This document shows, piece by piece, positions 46,624-54,033 of a DNA stretch of 64,000 nucleotides. Position numbers and translations under genes: made by a program. Origin of the DNA: Thermococcus litoralis DSM 5473. Lineage in GTDB: Archaea; Methanobacteriota_B; Thermococci; Thermococcales; Thermococcaceae. The DNA is taken from the NCBI RefSeq assembly GCF_000246985.2, contig NC_022084.1, forward strand, positions 1,823,224 to 1,887,223. The letters are read 5' to 3'. Position 1 is the first letter of the stretch. Each line of letters starts with the position of its first letter. The notes beneath the pieces are model-generated. The model was not told the origin of the DNA, ran no database searches, and worked only from the letters and a program-made list of their open reading frames with translations.

Positions 46624-47415
46624 ATGAAACCGATCATTGGAATTGTGGCTTCCTTTGACTGGGAAACCGGTGCCCTTACCATAAACGACACTTACGTCAA
46701 AAGGATTAGAGAAGCCGGTGGGATACCTGTTGCAATTCCACCGCTTTTGGGAATAACAGATGTTATCGAGGCGATAGATGGGCTTATAATTCCCGAAGGT
46801 CCTGATATTCACCCAAAGTACTATGGGGACACTCTCTCTGATAAAATAGAATGGCTTGATATACAGAGGGATGAATTTGAACTTACATTAATTAAAGCCG
46901 CCTTAGAGAAAGATTTGCCCATGCTGGGAATAGGTAGGGGAGCACAGGCGATAAATGTTGCCCTAGGAGGTAGTTTGTATCAAGACGTTAGCGAAATCCC
47001 AAAAGCCATAAGGCACAATTGGCTTAAAAACGGAAAATTCTTGGTACATCCCGCTGCAAAGGTTCATGAAGTGAGGATAAAGCTGGATTCTCTGCTCTTT
47101 GAGATACTTAGGGAAAACCTGAATGTTGAGTCCACGAGCGAGGTTTTTATAGGGGTTAACAGCTTCCATCACCAGGCTATTAAGAAACTTGGAAATGATG
47201 TAAAACCGGTGGCATATGCAGAGGATGGAATAATAGAGGCCATTGAAGTGGAAGGAAGGTTTGCAATAGGAGTTCAGTGGCTGGCTGAGTACCTTGACGA
47301 GATGGAACCACTTTTTAGGGCTCTTGTAAAGAAAGCTCTTGAATACAAAAAGAAAAAACTTGGCCTTCTAGATCCTAAAAACAATTCAATAGATCTCCCC
47401 GTGGAGGAGCTGTAA
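46624..47415 (+). CDS. Class I glutamine-amidotransferase-like (peptidase C26) protein lacking the catalytic Cys, 263 aa
   Basis: The fold is that of gamma-glutamyl hydrolases such as PuuD: IPEGPDIHPKYYG, MLGIGRGAQAINVALGGSLYQD, the late His block VNSFHHQAIKKLG, and VEGRFAIGVQWLAEY (HPE-like site here VQWLAE). In active members the elbow is GICRG; here codon GGT gives Gly, a one-base change from TGT. Without the nucleophile it should not hydrolyse glutamine, so a binding or regulatory role is possible. Start after GGAGGTGGG. The end overlaps the next gene by 30 bases, tail to tail. Confidence 0.85.
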   Translation: MKPIIGIVASFDWETGALTINDTYVKRIREAGGIPVAIPPLLGITDVIEAIDGLIIPEGPDIHPKYYGDTLSDKIEWLDIQRDEFELTLIKAALEKDLPMLGIGRGAQAINVALGGSLYQDVSEIPKAIRHNWLKNGKFLVHPAAKVHEVRIKLDSLLFEILRENLNVESTSEVFIGVNSFHHQAIKKLGNDVKPVAYAEDGIIEAIEVEGRFAIGVQWLAEYLDEMEPLFRALVKKALEYKKKKLGLLDPKNNSIDLPVEEL

Positions 47416-48249
47416 TACCAGATGAGAACCATCGCAGCTGGGGTAGGAATAATAACCCTCTCTGCAGGAGCCGAAGGTTATGCCTCTCGCTTCTATCTTT
47501 TTTCTCGCCTCCTCTAGAATCTTAAATCTTATGTCTTTTGGCAGGTAATAATAACCACCTATTCTTTCCCCTTTCTTGTAAAGGGGTGCGAGCTTTTTCA
47601 TTAGCTCAGGGAGCTTTGCCTCCATTCTCTTCCAAGAATCCGCTCGGAGTTTTAAAGTTGACACAGTTATGTGGGACACAAAGCTCAATGCATCAAGGGT
47701 CTCATCAAAGTCCTCCCAAGTGTAAAAAGGTATTATCGGGTCGATTCGAGCGTAGACAGGAATACCTTCCTTCTTTGCTTTTTTCAATGCCTTGATTCTT
47801 TCCCTCGGCAAGGGTGCGTTTGACTCTAGAAGTTTCGCTTTTTCCTCATCTACCGTGGTGACTGTGATTCCAACAGCGCACTTCAGGGTTCTCAAAATGT
47901 CCAAATCTCTCTCGAATAAGTTAGATTTCGTCAAAATTAAGCATGGGATATCGTATCTCTTGAAGAGTTCAAGCACCTTTCGGGTTATTCCCAAATCCTT
48001 GTCTATTGTTGGATAAGGGTCTGAAGAGTAGGAGAGGGCTACTATAAATTTCCTGTTAAATTTTCGGAGTTCCCTTTCTAGGTTTGGGAGGAGGTTTTCT
48101 TTTATCCTCACTTTAAAGGCCCTAGGAATGTAAGAAGTTATGTAGCAGTAAACACATGCATGATCACAGCCCGTGTAAATGTTAAGGGTATACTTAAAGG
48201 GGCATGTGCAGAGCTTTGACTTCCAAGGATCGAAGGGCCTTATGTACAT
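47386..48249 (-). CDS. SPL family radical SAM protein, 287 aa
   Basis: Cluster motif CDHACVYC (CxxxCxxC) binds the 4Fe-4S that cleaves SAM. LSYSSDPYPTIDKDLGITRK, ILTKSNLFERD and IDPIIPFYTWEDF are the spore-photoproduct-lyase-like blocks. Two Cys pairs near the start and end (CTCPFK, GSCREG) may hold a further site. A TATA box (AAATTTTTAAAT) overlaps the in-frame ATG at 48273, so the true start is probably the ATG at 48249 on a leaderless transcript. Confidence 0.85.
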   Translation of the reverse strand: MYIRPFDPWKSKLCTCPFKYTLNIYTGCDHACVYCYITSYIPRAFKVRIKENLLPNLERELRKFNRKFIVALSYSSDPYPTIDKDLGITRKVLELFKRYDIPCLILTKSNLFERDLDILRTLKCAVGITVTTVDEEKAKLLESNAPLPRERIKALKKAKKEGIPVYARIDPIIPFYTWEDFDETLDALSFVSHITVSTLKLRADSWKRMEAKLPELMKKLAPLYKKGERIGGYYYLPKDIRFKILEEARKKIEARGITFGSCREGYYSYPSCDGSHLVLQLLHGEIY

Positions 48250-48308
48250 ACACCATAGGTTCACAAAAGACATTTAAAAATTTCCTGCCATTCTATGGTG
48301 GTGGTTTT

Positions 48309-48707
48309 ATGAAAGGAAAGGTTAGGTGGATAGGGGATTCCAAATTTGAAGCGCTTACAGAAGAAGGTGGAAAGATACTGTTCGGGGAGAAAGGCATATC
48401 GCCGATGAAGACACTCCTTCTCAGCGTGGCTGGATGTACGGCCATAGATGTAGTGATGATACTCCAAAAGATGCGCGAGCCTCTTGAGGATCTTGAGGTT
48501 GAAATAAGCGGAGAACGGAGAGAAGAACATCCAAAAATTTACACTAAAGTTCACATCCACTATAAAATCTATGGGAATGTAAATGAGGAAAAAGCGAAGA
48601 GGGCTATAGAGCTTAGCCAAGAAAAGTACTGCTCCGCTTCAGCCCATCTCAAGCTCAGCGGGACGGAAGTTACTTACTCTTATGAGATTATTAGGGAAAA
48701 AGTTTAA
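48309..48707 (+). CDS. OsmC family protein, 132 aa
   Basis: Core motifs GISPMKTLLLSVAGCTAIDVVMIL (peroxidatic Cys in SVAGC) and KAIELSQEKYCSASAHLK-type block (KYCS, second Cys) are both present. OsmC/Ohr proteins reduce organic peroxides using thiols. Start at 48309 after GGTGGTGG; the promoter TTTAAAAATTTCC region is shared, as a near-palindrome, with the divergent SPL gene. Confidence 0.92.
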   Translation: MKGKVRWIGDSKFEALTEEGGKILFGEKGISPMKTLLLSVAGCTAIDVVMILQKMREPLEDLEVEISGERREEHPKIYTKVHIHYKIYGNVNEEKAKRAIELSQEKYCSASAHLKLSGTEVTYSYEIIREKV

Positions 48708-48740
48708 GTCTCTTTTTCCAATTATATTATGGTGAATTGG

Positions 48741-49025
48741 ATGAGAGGAGAACTTATCAGGGTTTTAAGTGCTGTTGAAGAGAAGGCTAACGAGCTTAAG
48801 ATGGATGGATTCGAGCCGGATTTGGTGCTCTTTGGAAAGGAAGCTTACGAGTTTTTAAAAGCACAGGTCAACGAGGAGTTTGGGGGAGAGGATGCAGTTT
48901 CTGAAATTTCCGGACTCAAAGTTAAGGTTGTCGAGGAATTTGGGGAAGATGCCGTTGTAATTGACTCAAAAGTCCTTGGTTTGGGTCTTGGAGGGGCAAA
49001 AAGAGTTAAGATTATCAAAGACTAA
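48741..49025 (+). CDS. DUF1884 protein, family 4 (A-domain) encapsulin-like, 94 aa
   Basis: MRGELIRVLSAVEEKANELKMD, VLFGKEAYEFLKAQ, VSEISGLKVKVVEEFGEDAVVIDSKVLGLGLGG: this is the DUF1884 family, which occurs in Thermococcales and has been reported as a truncated, A-domain-only HK97-fold encapsulin (family 4). The length of about 95 residues fits. It follows the OsmC gene by 33 bases on the same strand. Start at 48741 after GGTG. Assembly into a shell is not shown by sequence. Confidence 0.7.
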   Translation: MRGELIRVLSAVEEKANELKMDGFEPDLVLFGKEAYEFLKAQVNEEFGGEDAVSEISGLKVKVVEEFGEDAVVIDSKVLGLGLGGAKRVKIIKD

Positions 49026-49911
49026 GGGAGTAGCCGCTTAAGATTAGCAAGCCAAGTGAAACCGCCATTATGTCTGCCAAGCTTCCAGGGTTTCTTAGGT
49101 CCTTCTTTTCCCTTAAGAATTCATCAAACTCTTCAAGAGTGAGTTTTCCGGAAAGGGTTTCTTTTGCTTTCTTTTGGACGAGCTTCGCCTCCTCAACTCC
49201 GGCTTTTCTTACGATTAGAGTGTCTATATGGCGAGAGAGAAGCTCTAGAAATGCTTTGATAGTGGCTTCTTCAAGTGAAAGTCTTGAGGTTAGCTCTTTA
49301 AGCCTGTAAAAAGTTGAATAGCTAATCCTATAACCTGTGAGCCATTCCTTAAAAATTAATTCCCTCTCGCTTGAAATTTCGGCAAGTTTTTTGAGGTTTA
49401 TTTCATCTCTGAGAAGCTCTTCAAAGGAGGCATCGTCGTAAACGTCATATTTTACACCTCTCTTAATTCCTTTTGGGTTTGCGGTTCTTATGGCTTTGTA
49501 AAACTCTACACTGTCTTGGGGGGAGGAGAATGCAATAAGCTTCTTAGCCTCTTCTTCTGCATCAATGCTCCCTGCCCAAGTTAGTGCGATTGCAAATGGA
49601 ACCTCGAGGGTGACTATTCCAAAATTGGGGTTTGAGTTTTGGGCTTTCCTGGAGTTTTCAATGGCTTTTCTTATCAGCGCTCCTATTCCAACTTCTGCTG
49701 GTGAAATTTTGCCTTTCCTAATTAATTCTCCCTTCTCTGCAGCCTCAAAAAGAACATCCATGACAGCTGTATGGGCAAAAAGGAAATGGTACAGAGTAAG
49801 GTCTTCAAAGTCTCTATATCGGTTTACGTTCCCCGGCTTGGGTATTGTTGCTTCGAGCAGAGAGCCGAGGGAAAAGGCCTTGACGACTCTCCACTTGTCC
49901 ATAGCCATCAT
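49015..49911 (-). CDS. Triphosphoribosyl-dephospho-CoA synthase (CitG/MdcB)-like, 298 aa
   Basis: TIPKPGNVNRYRDFEDLTLYHFL is the CitG signature, and RNPGSLADIMAVSLG the C-terminal motif. Classical CitG makes the prosthetic group precursor for citrate or malonate lyase. No such lyase is nearby, so a different ATP-dependent ribosyl-transfer role is likely. It overlaps the end of the DUF4097-like gene by four bases and is last in a four-gene operon. Confidence 0.88.
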   Translation of the reverse strand: MMAMDKWRVVKAFSLGSLLEATIPKPGNVNRYRDFEDLTLYHFLFAHTAVMDVLFEAAEKGELIRKGKISPAEVGIGALIRKAIENSRKAQNSNPNFGIVTLEVPFAIALTWAGSIDAEEEAKKLIAFSSPQDSVEFYKAIRTANPKGIKRGVKYDVYDDASFEELLRDEINLKKLAEISSERELIFKEWLTGYRISYSTFYRLKELTSRLSLEEATIKAFLELLSRHIDTLIVRKAGVEEAKLVQKKAKETLSGKLTLEEFDEFLREKKDLRNPGSLADIMAVSLGLLILSGYSLSL

Positions 49912-50768
49912 TCCACGACTATTTTTCCAATGAAGTTTTTGACTATCAGTTTTAATGTTTTCTCCCCGCTTTCAAATCCCTTGTTTATGGTTAGTGAAGT
50001 TAGAGAGCCTTCAATCATGGGGACTACCTTGGTGCCAGCTGGAGGAGAAATGTTGATCTCTCCGCTTCCCCTGTATATTCCAATTTGGGAACAGTACTCC
50101 TCATTTTCCGGGCATCTCTCCAGTTCTACTTCCATATCCCCAATGAAGTTCCTCGCAACGAGTGAGCTAAATGCCCCTGAAATTGTGACGTCACCAACAA
50201 CATTGTCCAATGTAAGCGAAGAAATTTCTCCCAAATCAACCTTCACGTCTCCAACTGTGTTCCTTAGGGCTAAGGATGTTATCTTACTATCTCCGACTTT
50301 TACTAAGAGTTTTCCATTTTCGTACTCTCCACACTCGGCACATGAAATTCTCAAGGTCTCGCCTTCTTCTATCTTCACCGGCAGATTGCTTAGAACCTCT
50401 ATCCCATTTGTTCCATGTTCTACTGTTATCTCTGCGGCAATGTTCTCTATTACTATCTCCGAGGAGTTAAATTTTCCAAGTGTCTTTATCTCTCCGGCAT
50501 CTTTGAAGGAAAATCTCCATGAATAGTATGAGCCAGGAGCTACGAGGAATAGCGCCAGATATAAGATAAAGACTAACGCTAAGGTTGTTCTTGCAGTTTT
50601 GTTCTTGATTAGCACATAAAGCCCTGCAACGATGAGTACTACTCCCCAGAATGCCTTTTTGATGTAGGGAGCATATGGAAGAAGGTAGTTGTACACCTCT
50701 GGTCTAATGCTTTTTAAAAGAATCAACAGACCCAAAAAGGTTAAAAATAACCCAAGAAGCTTTTTCAT
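49908..50768 (-). CDS. Membrane protein with DUF4097-like beta-solenoid domain, 286 aa
   Basis: Three membrane spans within the first about 90 residues, then a repeating beta region (SSEIVIENIAAEITVEHG, SLALRNTVGDVKVDLG, SLTLDNVVGDVTISG, SLVARNFIGDMEVEL), the toastrack/DUF4097 style. It lies between PspC genes and the CitG-like gene. By analogy with bacterial PspC-DUF4097 pairs it may report on membrane stress. Confidence 0.75.
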   Translation of the reverse strand: MKKLLGLFLTFLGLLILLKSIRPEVYNYLLPYAPYIKKAFWGVVLIVAGLYVLIKNKTARTTLALVFILYLALFLVAPGSYYSWRFSFKDAGEIKTLGKFNSSEIVIENIAAEITVEHGTNGIEVLSNLPVKIEEGETLRISCAECGEYENGKLLVKVGDSKITSLALRNTVGDVKVDLGEISSLTLDNVVGDVTISGAFSSLVARNFIGDMEVELERCPENEEYCSQIGIYRGSGEINISPPAGTKVVPMIEGSLTSLTINKGFESGEKTLKLIVKNFIGKIVVE

Positions 50769-50771
50769 TTC

Positions 50772-51215
50772 TCATCCCCTCGCTATCAGGTATAGACCGA
50801 GTAAGAGGATAAGCAATGCAACTATCTCTCTCAGTCCGAAGATTGGAAACGGTATGAAAACCTTTAAGAGGAGCACTGCCCCTAAAAGGACAAGAGCGAT
50901 TCCAAAAAGCTTTGTGTCGTCTTTTTTCTCTACTTTTGGAGCTTTTTTGGTCAGTTCTTCAACTTTTTCTCCAGCCTCTTCAGCTAGCTTTTCGATCTTT
51001 TCTGGAATTTTTTCTGCAGTTACTGCTTCTTCCTCTTCTTCGGGCATAACTATAGCCATTAGGAAATACGCCAGGATGAAAACTGGCTCAACGAGGCAGA
51101 GAAGGATGAAGAGTACCCTCACTATAGTTGGATCAACGTCGATATATTCGGCTATTCCTCCAAGAACTCCCAAAAATATTTTATTCTTTTTACTCCTCTT
51201 GAGCCTCTTTTCCAC
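50772..51215 (-). CDS. PspC domain protein, 147 aa
   Basis: PspC core KIFLGVLGGIAEYIDVDPTIVRVLFILLCL, followed by a second span, an acidic linker and two further C-terminal spans. GTG start after GGAGGTG; overlaps the upstream PspC gene by 26 bases. PspC proteins take part in membrane-stress sensing in bacteria; the archaeal role is inferred. Confidence 0.88.
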   Translation of the reverse strand: MEKRLKRSKKNKIFLGVLGGIAEYIDVDPTIVRVLFILLCLVEPVFILAYFLMAIVMPEEEEEAVTAEKIPEKIEKLAEEAGEKVEELTKKAPKVEKKDDTKLFGIALVLLGAVLLLKVFIPFPIFGLREIVALLILLLGLYLIARG

Positions 51216-51420
51216 TTAACTCACCTCCATTTTCAGGTTCTTCAGGTATTACAATAGCTAAAAGAAGGTATAGCAATATTGCAGTTCCCACACTTCCCAG
51301 GAGCAGGATTATAAAGAGTATCCTGACAAGGGTAGGGTCTACGTTAAAGTATTCCCCCAATCCCCCACAAACTCCGAAGAGCATTCTGTTCTTTCTACTT
51401 CTGTAGAGCCTCCTTTCCAT
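51190..51420 (-). CDS. PspC domain protein, short form, 76 aa
   Basis: One PspC domain (NRMLFGVCGGLGEYFNVDPTLVRILFIILLL) with two spans and an acidic tail. It is very similar to the next gene's N-terminus, suggesting tandem duplication. Start after GGAGG (on the minus strand). First gene of the operon; its promoter box, ATTAAAATTATATAGG, lies at about 51465-51480. Confidence 0.88.
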   Translation of the reverse strand: MERRLYRSRKNRMLFGVCGGLGEYFNVDPTLVRILFIILLLGSVGTAILLYLLLAIVIPEEPENGGELSGKEAQEE

Positions 51421-51490
51421 GTAAGCCCCTCCTTTGCTATGGCTATTTATGATTGGGCATTCACCTATATAATTTTAATCTTCTACCAGT

Positions 51491-51503
51491 GTAGTGGCAC
51501 TAC
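51491..51503. promoter_or_regulatory. Short palindrome in the PspC / phosphoglycerate mutase divergent promoter
   Basis: GTAGTGGCACTAC is a six-base inverted repeat around one G. It lies about 10-25 bases upstream of the PspC TATA box and 55 bases upstream of the mutase box (TTTATACC). An operator is possible, from position only. Confidence 0.3.
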
Positions 51504-51595
51504 GAGTTTCAATGGTCAAAAGGAAAACTGCTGTTGCTCATCCTTGAACAGAAAGAGCTTTATACCAGTTCACCAACAATTTTTAGGTGAACCTA

Positions 51596-52306
51596 ATGAG
51601 CAAACTTATACTAATAAGACATGGTGAAAGTCTGTGGAATAAGCTAAACCTTTTTACAGGCTGGGTTGATGTGCCTTTGAGCGAAAGGGGAATTGAGGAA
51701 GCTTTAAAGGCTGGGGAACTTCTAAAAGAGTGGAAGATAGATGTGGTATTTACCTCAGAACTTGTCAGAGCAATTCAGACTGCAATGCTCGTTATGAGCA
51801 AAAACACCTCCGGCGTTCCAAAGATAGAGCATGAAAACGGAAAAATGAAAGACTGGGGTATAGTATATGGAGAACACGGGAAAAATTACGTCCCCGTTTA
51901 TAAGTCGTGGCACCTCAATGAGCGCTATTACGGCAAACTGCAGGGTTTTAACAAGGATGAGGCAAAGAAAATCTACGGAGAAGAGCAGGTTTTGTTGTGG
52001 AGGAGAAGCTACGACATAGCCCCACCTGGAGGGGAGAGTCTTAAGGACACTGCCGAGAGGACAATTCCTTATTTTAAAGAAAAGATAATCCCGGAGCTTG
52101 AAAAGGGAAAAAACGTACTTGTCTCTGCCCATGGAAACAGCTTACGCTCAATAGTCATGCACATAGAAAAGCTAACTAAAGAGCAGGTTTTGAAGCTTAA
52201 CATCCCTACCGGAGTGCCGCTTATTTATGAGTACTCTGAAGGAAAACTTGAAAGGGTAGGCTATCTCTATGAGTGGGGCTATGATAAGAGCCTTCACATA
52301 GAATAA
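51596..52306 (+). CDS. gpmA: 2,3-Bisphosphoglycerate-dependent phosphoglycerate mutase, 236 aa
   Basis: LILIRHGESLWNKLNLFTGWVDVPLSERG has the catalytic His; ERYYGKLQGFNKDEAK and VLVSAHGNSLRSIVMHIEKL complete the active site (second His). Cofactor-dependent mutases are uncommon in archaea, where the independent (apgM) type is usual, so lateral gain is likely. Start at 51596 after AGGTG. Confidence 0.92.
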   Translation: MSKLILIRHGESLWNKLNLFTGWVDVPLSERGIEEALKAGELLKEWKIDVVFTSELVRAIQTAMLVMSKNTSGVPKIEHENGKMKDWGIVYGEHGKNYVPVYKSWHLNERYYGKLQGFNKDEAKKIYGEEQVLLWRRSYDIAPPGGESLKDTAERTIPYFKEKIIPELEKGKNVLVSAHGNSLRSIVMHIEKLTKEQVLKLNIPTGVPLIYEYSEGKLERVGYLYEWGYDKSLHIE

Positions 52307-52330
52307 AAGGTAAGAAGAAGGCGATCGTGA

Positions 52331-52474
52331 TCAAATTATTTCGACTTCAAATCCTACAACTTCTATCCCTAACTTCCTTCTCGCTATTTCGAGGGCTTTC
52401 TCTACTTTGCTAACCACAACTATCTCCTCTTCGGGAATGGAATTCCTCTTGTAGTAGACTATTCTCGCGAGCAT
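52331..52474 (-). CDS. Small uncharacterised protein, 47 aa
   Basis: ATG at 52474 with GAGGTG at ideal spacing opens MLARIVYYKRNSIPEEEIVVV and ends ARRKLGIEVVGFEVEII. Codon pattern and ribosome binding site are convincing; no family recognised. The TGM site 52490-52506 lies 16 bases before its start, in the expected 5' leader, and it ends 24 bases from the convergent phosphoglycerate mutase gene. Confidence 0.65.
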   Translation of the reverse strand: MLARIVYYKRNSIPEEEIVVVSKVEKALEIARRKLGIEVVGFEVEII

Positions 52475-52489
52475 GCTTTTCACCTCTTG

Positions 52490-52506
52490 TATCACTTTGA
52501 GTGATA
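52490..52506. promoter_or_regulatory. Thermococcales glycolytic motif (TATCAC-N5-GTGATA)
   Basis: A perfect inverted repeat TATCAC-TTTGA-GTGATA. This is the site bound by the sugar regulator Tgr/TrmBL1, which represses glycolytic and activates gluconeogenic genes depending on position. For the 47-residue gene (minus strand, TATA box about 52540-52550) it lies downstream of the start point, a repressing place. For the JAMM gene (plus strand) it lies upstream of the same TATA box, an activating place. Confidence 0.75.
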
Positions 52507-52617
52507 ATACAGGAATACCAAATCTTGATGATTGTAAACATATTTATAAGCTTTTCTGCACTGATTTATTCATTGATGAACAAAAAAGATTTAAAGACCT
52601 GAGGAAAAGAAGCACTC

Positions 52618-53019
52618 ATGAGGAGTCTTTTTATAAAACGTGCACATTTGAAGGAAATTCTAACCAAGGCCAGAGAGAGCAAAGTTGAAATATGCGGATT
52701 TTTGATAGGGACGATGAAAGGGGAAGATGCCTTTGTGGACTATGTGGTCTTTGCAGAGAATCGGTTAAATTCTCCAGTAGGCTTTGAAATAGACCCTTTG
52801 GAAACGCTCAAAGTTCTTGAAAAAGCTGAAGAGGAAGGAAAGGAAGTCATTGGGATATTTCACTCCCACCTTAACTGTCCCCCATATCCCTCTCCTAGGG
52901 ATTTGAAAGGCATGGACTTGTGGAGAAACATATGGTTGATAGTAAATAACACTGGAGAATATAGGGCATTTGTTCTCGAAAACGGCCAGATAAAAGAAAT
53001 TAATGTTGAAGTAATTTAG
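52618..53019 (+). CDS. JAMM/MPN metalloprotease, 133 aa
   Basis: JAMM motif: KVEICGFLIG (Glu), then GIFHSHLNCPPYPSPRDLKG (H-x-H-x7-S-x2-D). This is the desampylase/RPN11-like fold that cuts ubiquitin-like proteins from targets. A TATA box (CATATTTATAAGC) lies about 65-75 bases ahead. The end overlaps the convergent mobB gene by four bases. Confidence 0.9.
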   Translation: MRSLFIKRAHLKEILTKARESKVEICGFLIGTMKGEDAFVDYVVFAENRLNSPVGFEIDPLETLKVLEKAEEEGKEVIGIFHSHLNCPPYPSPRDLKGMDLWRNIWLIVNNTGEYRAFVLENGQIKEINVEVI

Positions 53020-53747
53020 TCTTCGATTATAATCTCTATTTTCCTCCCCTCTTTGTATCCTTTCATGGCGGAGAGCATGCCTTTAATGGTCTTTTCAACA
53101 AGCTCCTGAACCCAGTCTTTCATTGGAAGCTCCTTCCCATCAACCCTAACGATGACCTTTGGTTTTGAACTCAATACGACACAATCCTCTGTGCTCTTTT
53201 CGCCTTTTACTATGAGCTTTGCCATCTCGTAACAGTCAAGCCCACACAATCCACAGTTAATATTCGGCAGCATAAACGCTTTTTCCTCTATTACATCTGC
53301 CAGCCTTTCGGGATTTTCAAGAGGGTTTATTACCTCAAGCCCTTCAATGCTTTTGGCTTCGCTTGATATAACACCGCTAACGGCTATCGCAAGCCCATCG
53401 TTTAATACTTTCACTTCCTCTTCACTTTTGGCACATATTATCTTAGGCAAATGCTTGGCATCTTTGAAGCCCTCAAGGAGGAGGAAATCAACCTCTGGTA
53501 TTGCGGATAATAGGGCATTTAAGTCCTTTGCCTCAAAAAGGAGGGCATCTGTGTCTTGAGCCCTCACAATTACATAATCAGTTACTCTTTTTAATTTCCA
53601 GGTGTCACTGTCCTTTCTATCAAAGTTCGTGTGCATGCTCTTTGCTATTCCCACTTTGTATCCTCTTTTCTTGAGCTCTCTTGCGACTCTCTCTACCGTG
53701 GTTGTCTTCCCGCTCTTTTTAAACCCTACAAACGCAACTGCCCTCAT
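53016..53747 (-). CDS. mobB: Molybdopterin-guanine dinucleotide biosynthesis protein B with an added Fe-S motif, 243 aa
   Basis: P-loop FVGFKKSGKTTTVER, MHTNFDRKDSDTWKLK and FLLLEGFKD are MobB motifs. A C-terminal extension with NCGLCGLDCYEMAK looks like a 4Fe-4S or metal site, as in other archaeal MobB proteins. It provides the pterin cofactor for Mo/W enzymes such as ferredoxin oxidoreductases or formate dehydrogenase. Start at 53747, six bases after the stop of the LSm gene; operon. Confidence 0.92.
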   Translation of the reverse strand: MRAVAFVGFKKSGKTTTVERVARELKKRGYKVGIAKSMHTNFDRKDSDTWKLKRVTDYVIVRAQDTDALLFEAKDLNALLSAIPEVDFLLLEGFKDAKHLPKIICAKSEEEVKVLNDGLAIAVSGVISSEAKSIEGLEVINPLENPERLADVIEEKAFMLPNINCGLCGLDCYEMAKLIVKGEKSTEDCVVLSSKPKVIVRVDGKELPMKDWVQELVEKTIKGMLSAMKGYKEGRKIEIIIED

Positions 53748-53752
53748 TTTTA

Positions 53753-53974
53753 TCACTCTAAGAGCATTATCCAGTTTATGTCATCTATCTTTACCACCAA
53801 GGCTTTTCCCCGGTTGCCCACCACATCGGCAACGTTCTCTAAGACTATTACCTCCTCATCAAAATCTTTTAGCACTCCAGTAAAAGAATGATCTCCGCTG
53901 ACTGCTAAGGCTACGCGTTTACCTTTCCACGTTTCGAGGGTTTTGTCCAGCAAAAGTGGTTTTTCTTCGGTCAT
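53753..53974 (-). CDS. LSm-family protein, 73 aa
   Basis: Sm1-like LETWKGKRVALAVSGDHSFTGVLKDFDEEVIVLENV and Sm2-like KALVVKIDDINWIMLLE. Size is typical of SmAPs. It should form a ring that binds RNA; which RNA is unknown. Upstream of mobB with five bases between. Confidence 0.85.
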   Translation of the reverse strand: MTEEKPLLLDKTLETWKGKRVALAVSGDHSFTGVLKDFDEEVIVLENVADVVGNRGKALVVKIDDINWIMLLE

Positions 53975-54033
53975 GTTCCCACCTATACAAAAAGACTATA
54001 AATGACTTTTAGCCTTTTCCATCTGGTGGTCAC

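Noticed and set aside
52473-52688. Plus-strand open frame before the JAMM gene
   Set aside because: It crosses the regulatory motif and TATA box and is out of frame with the JAMM protein.
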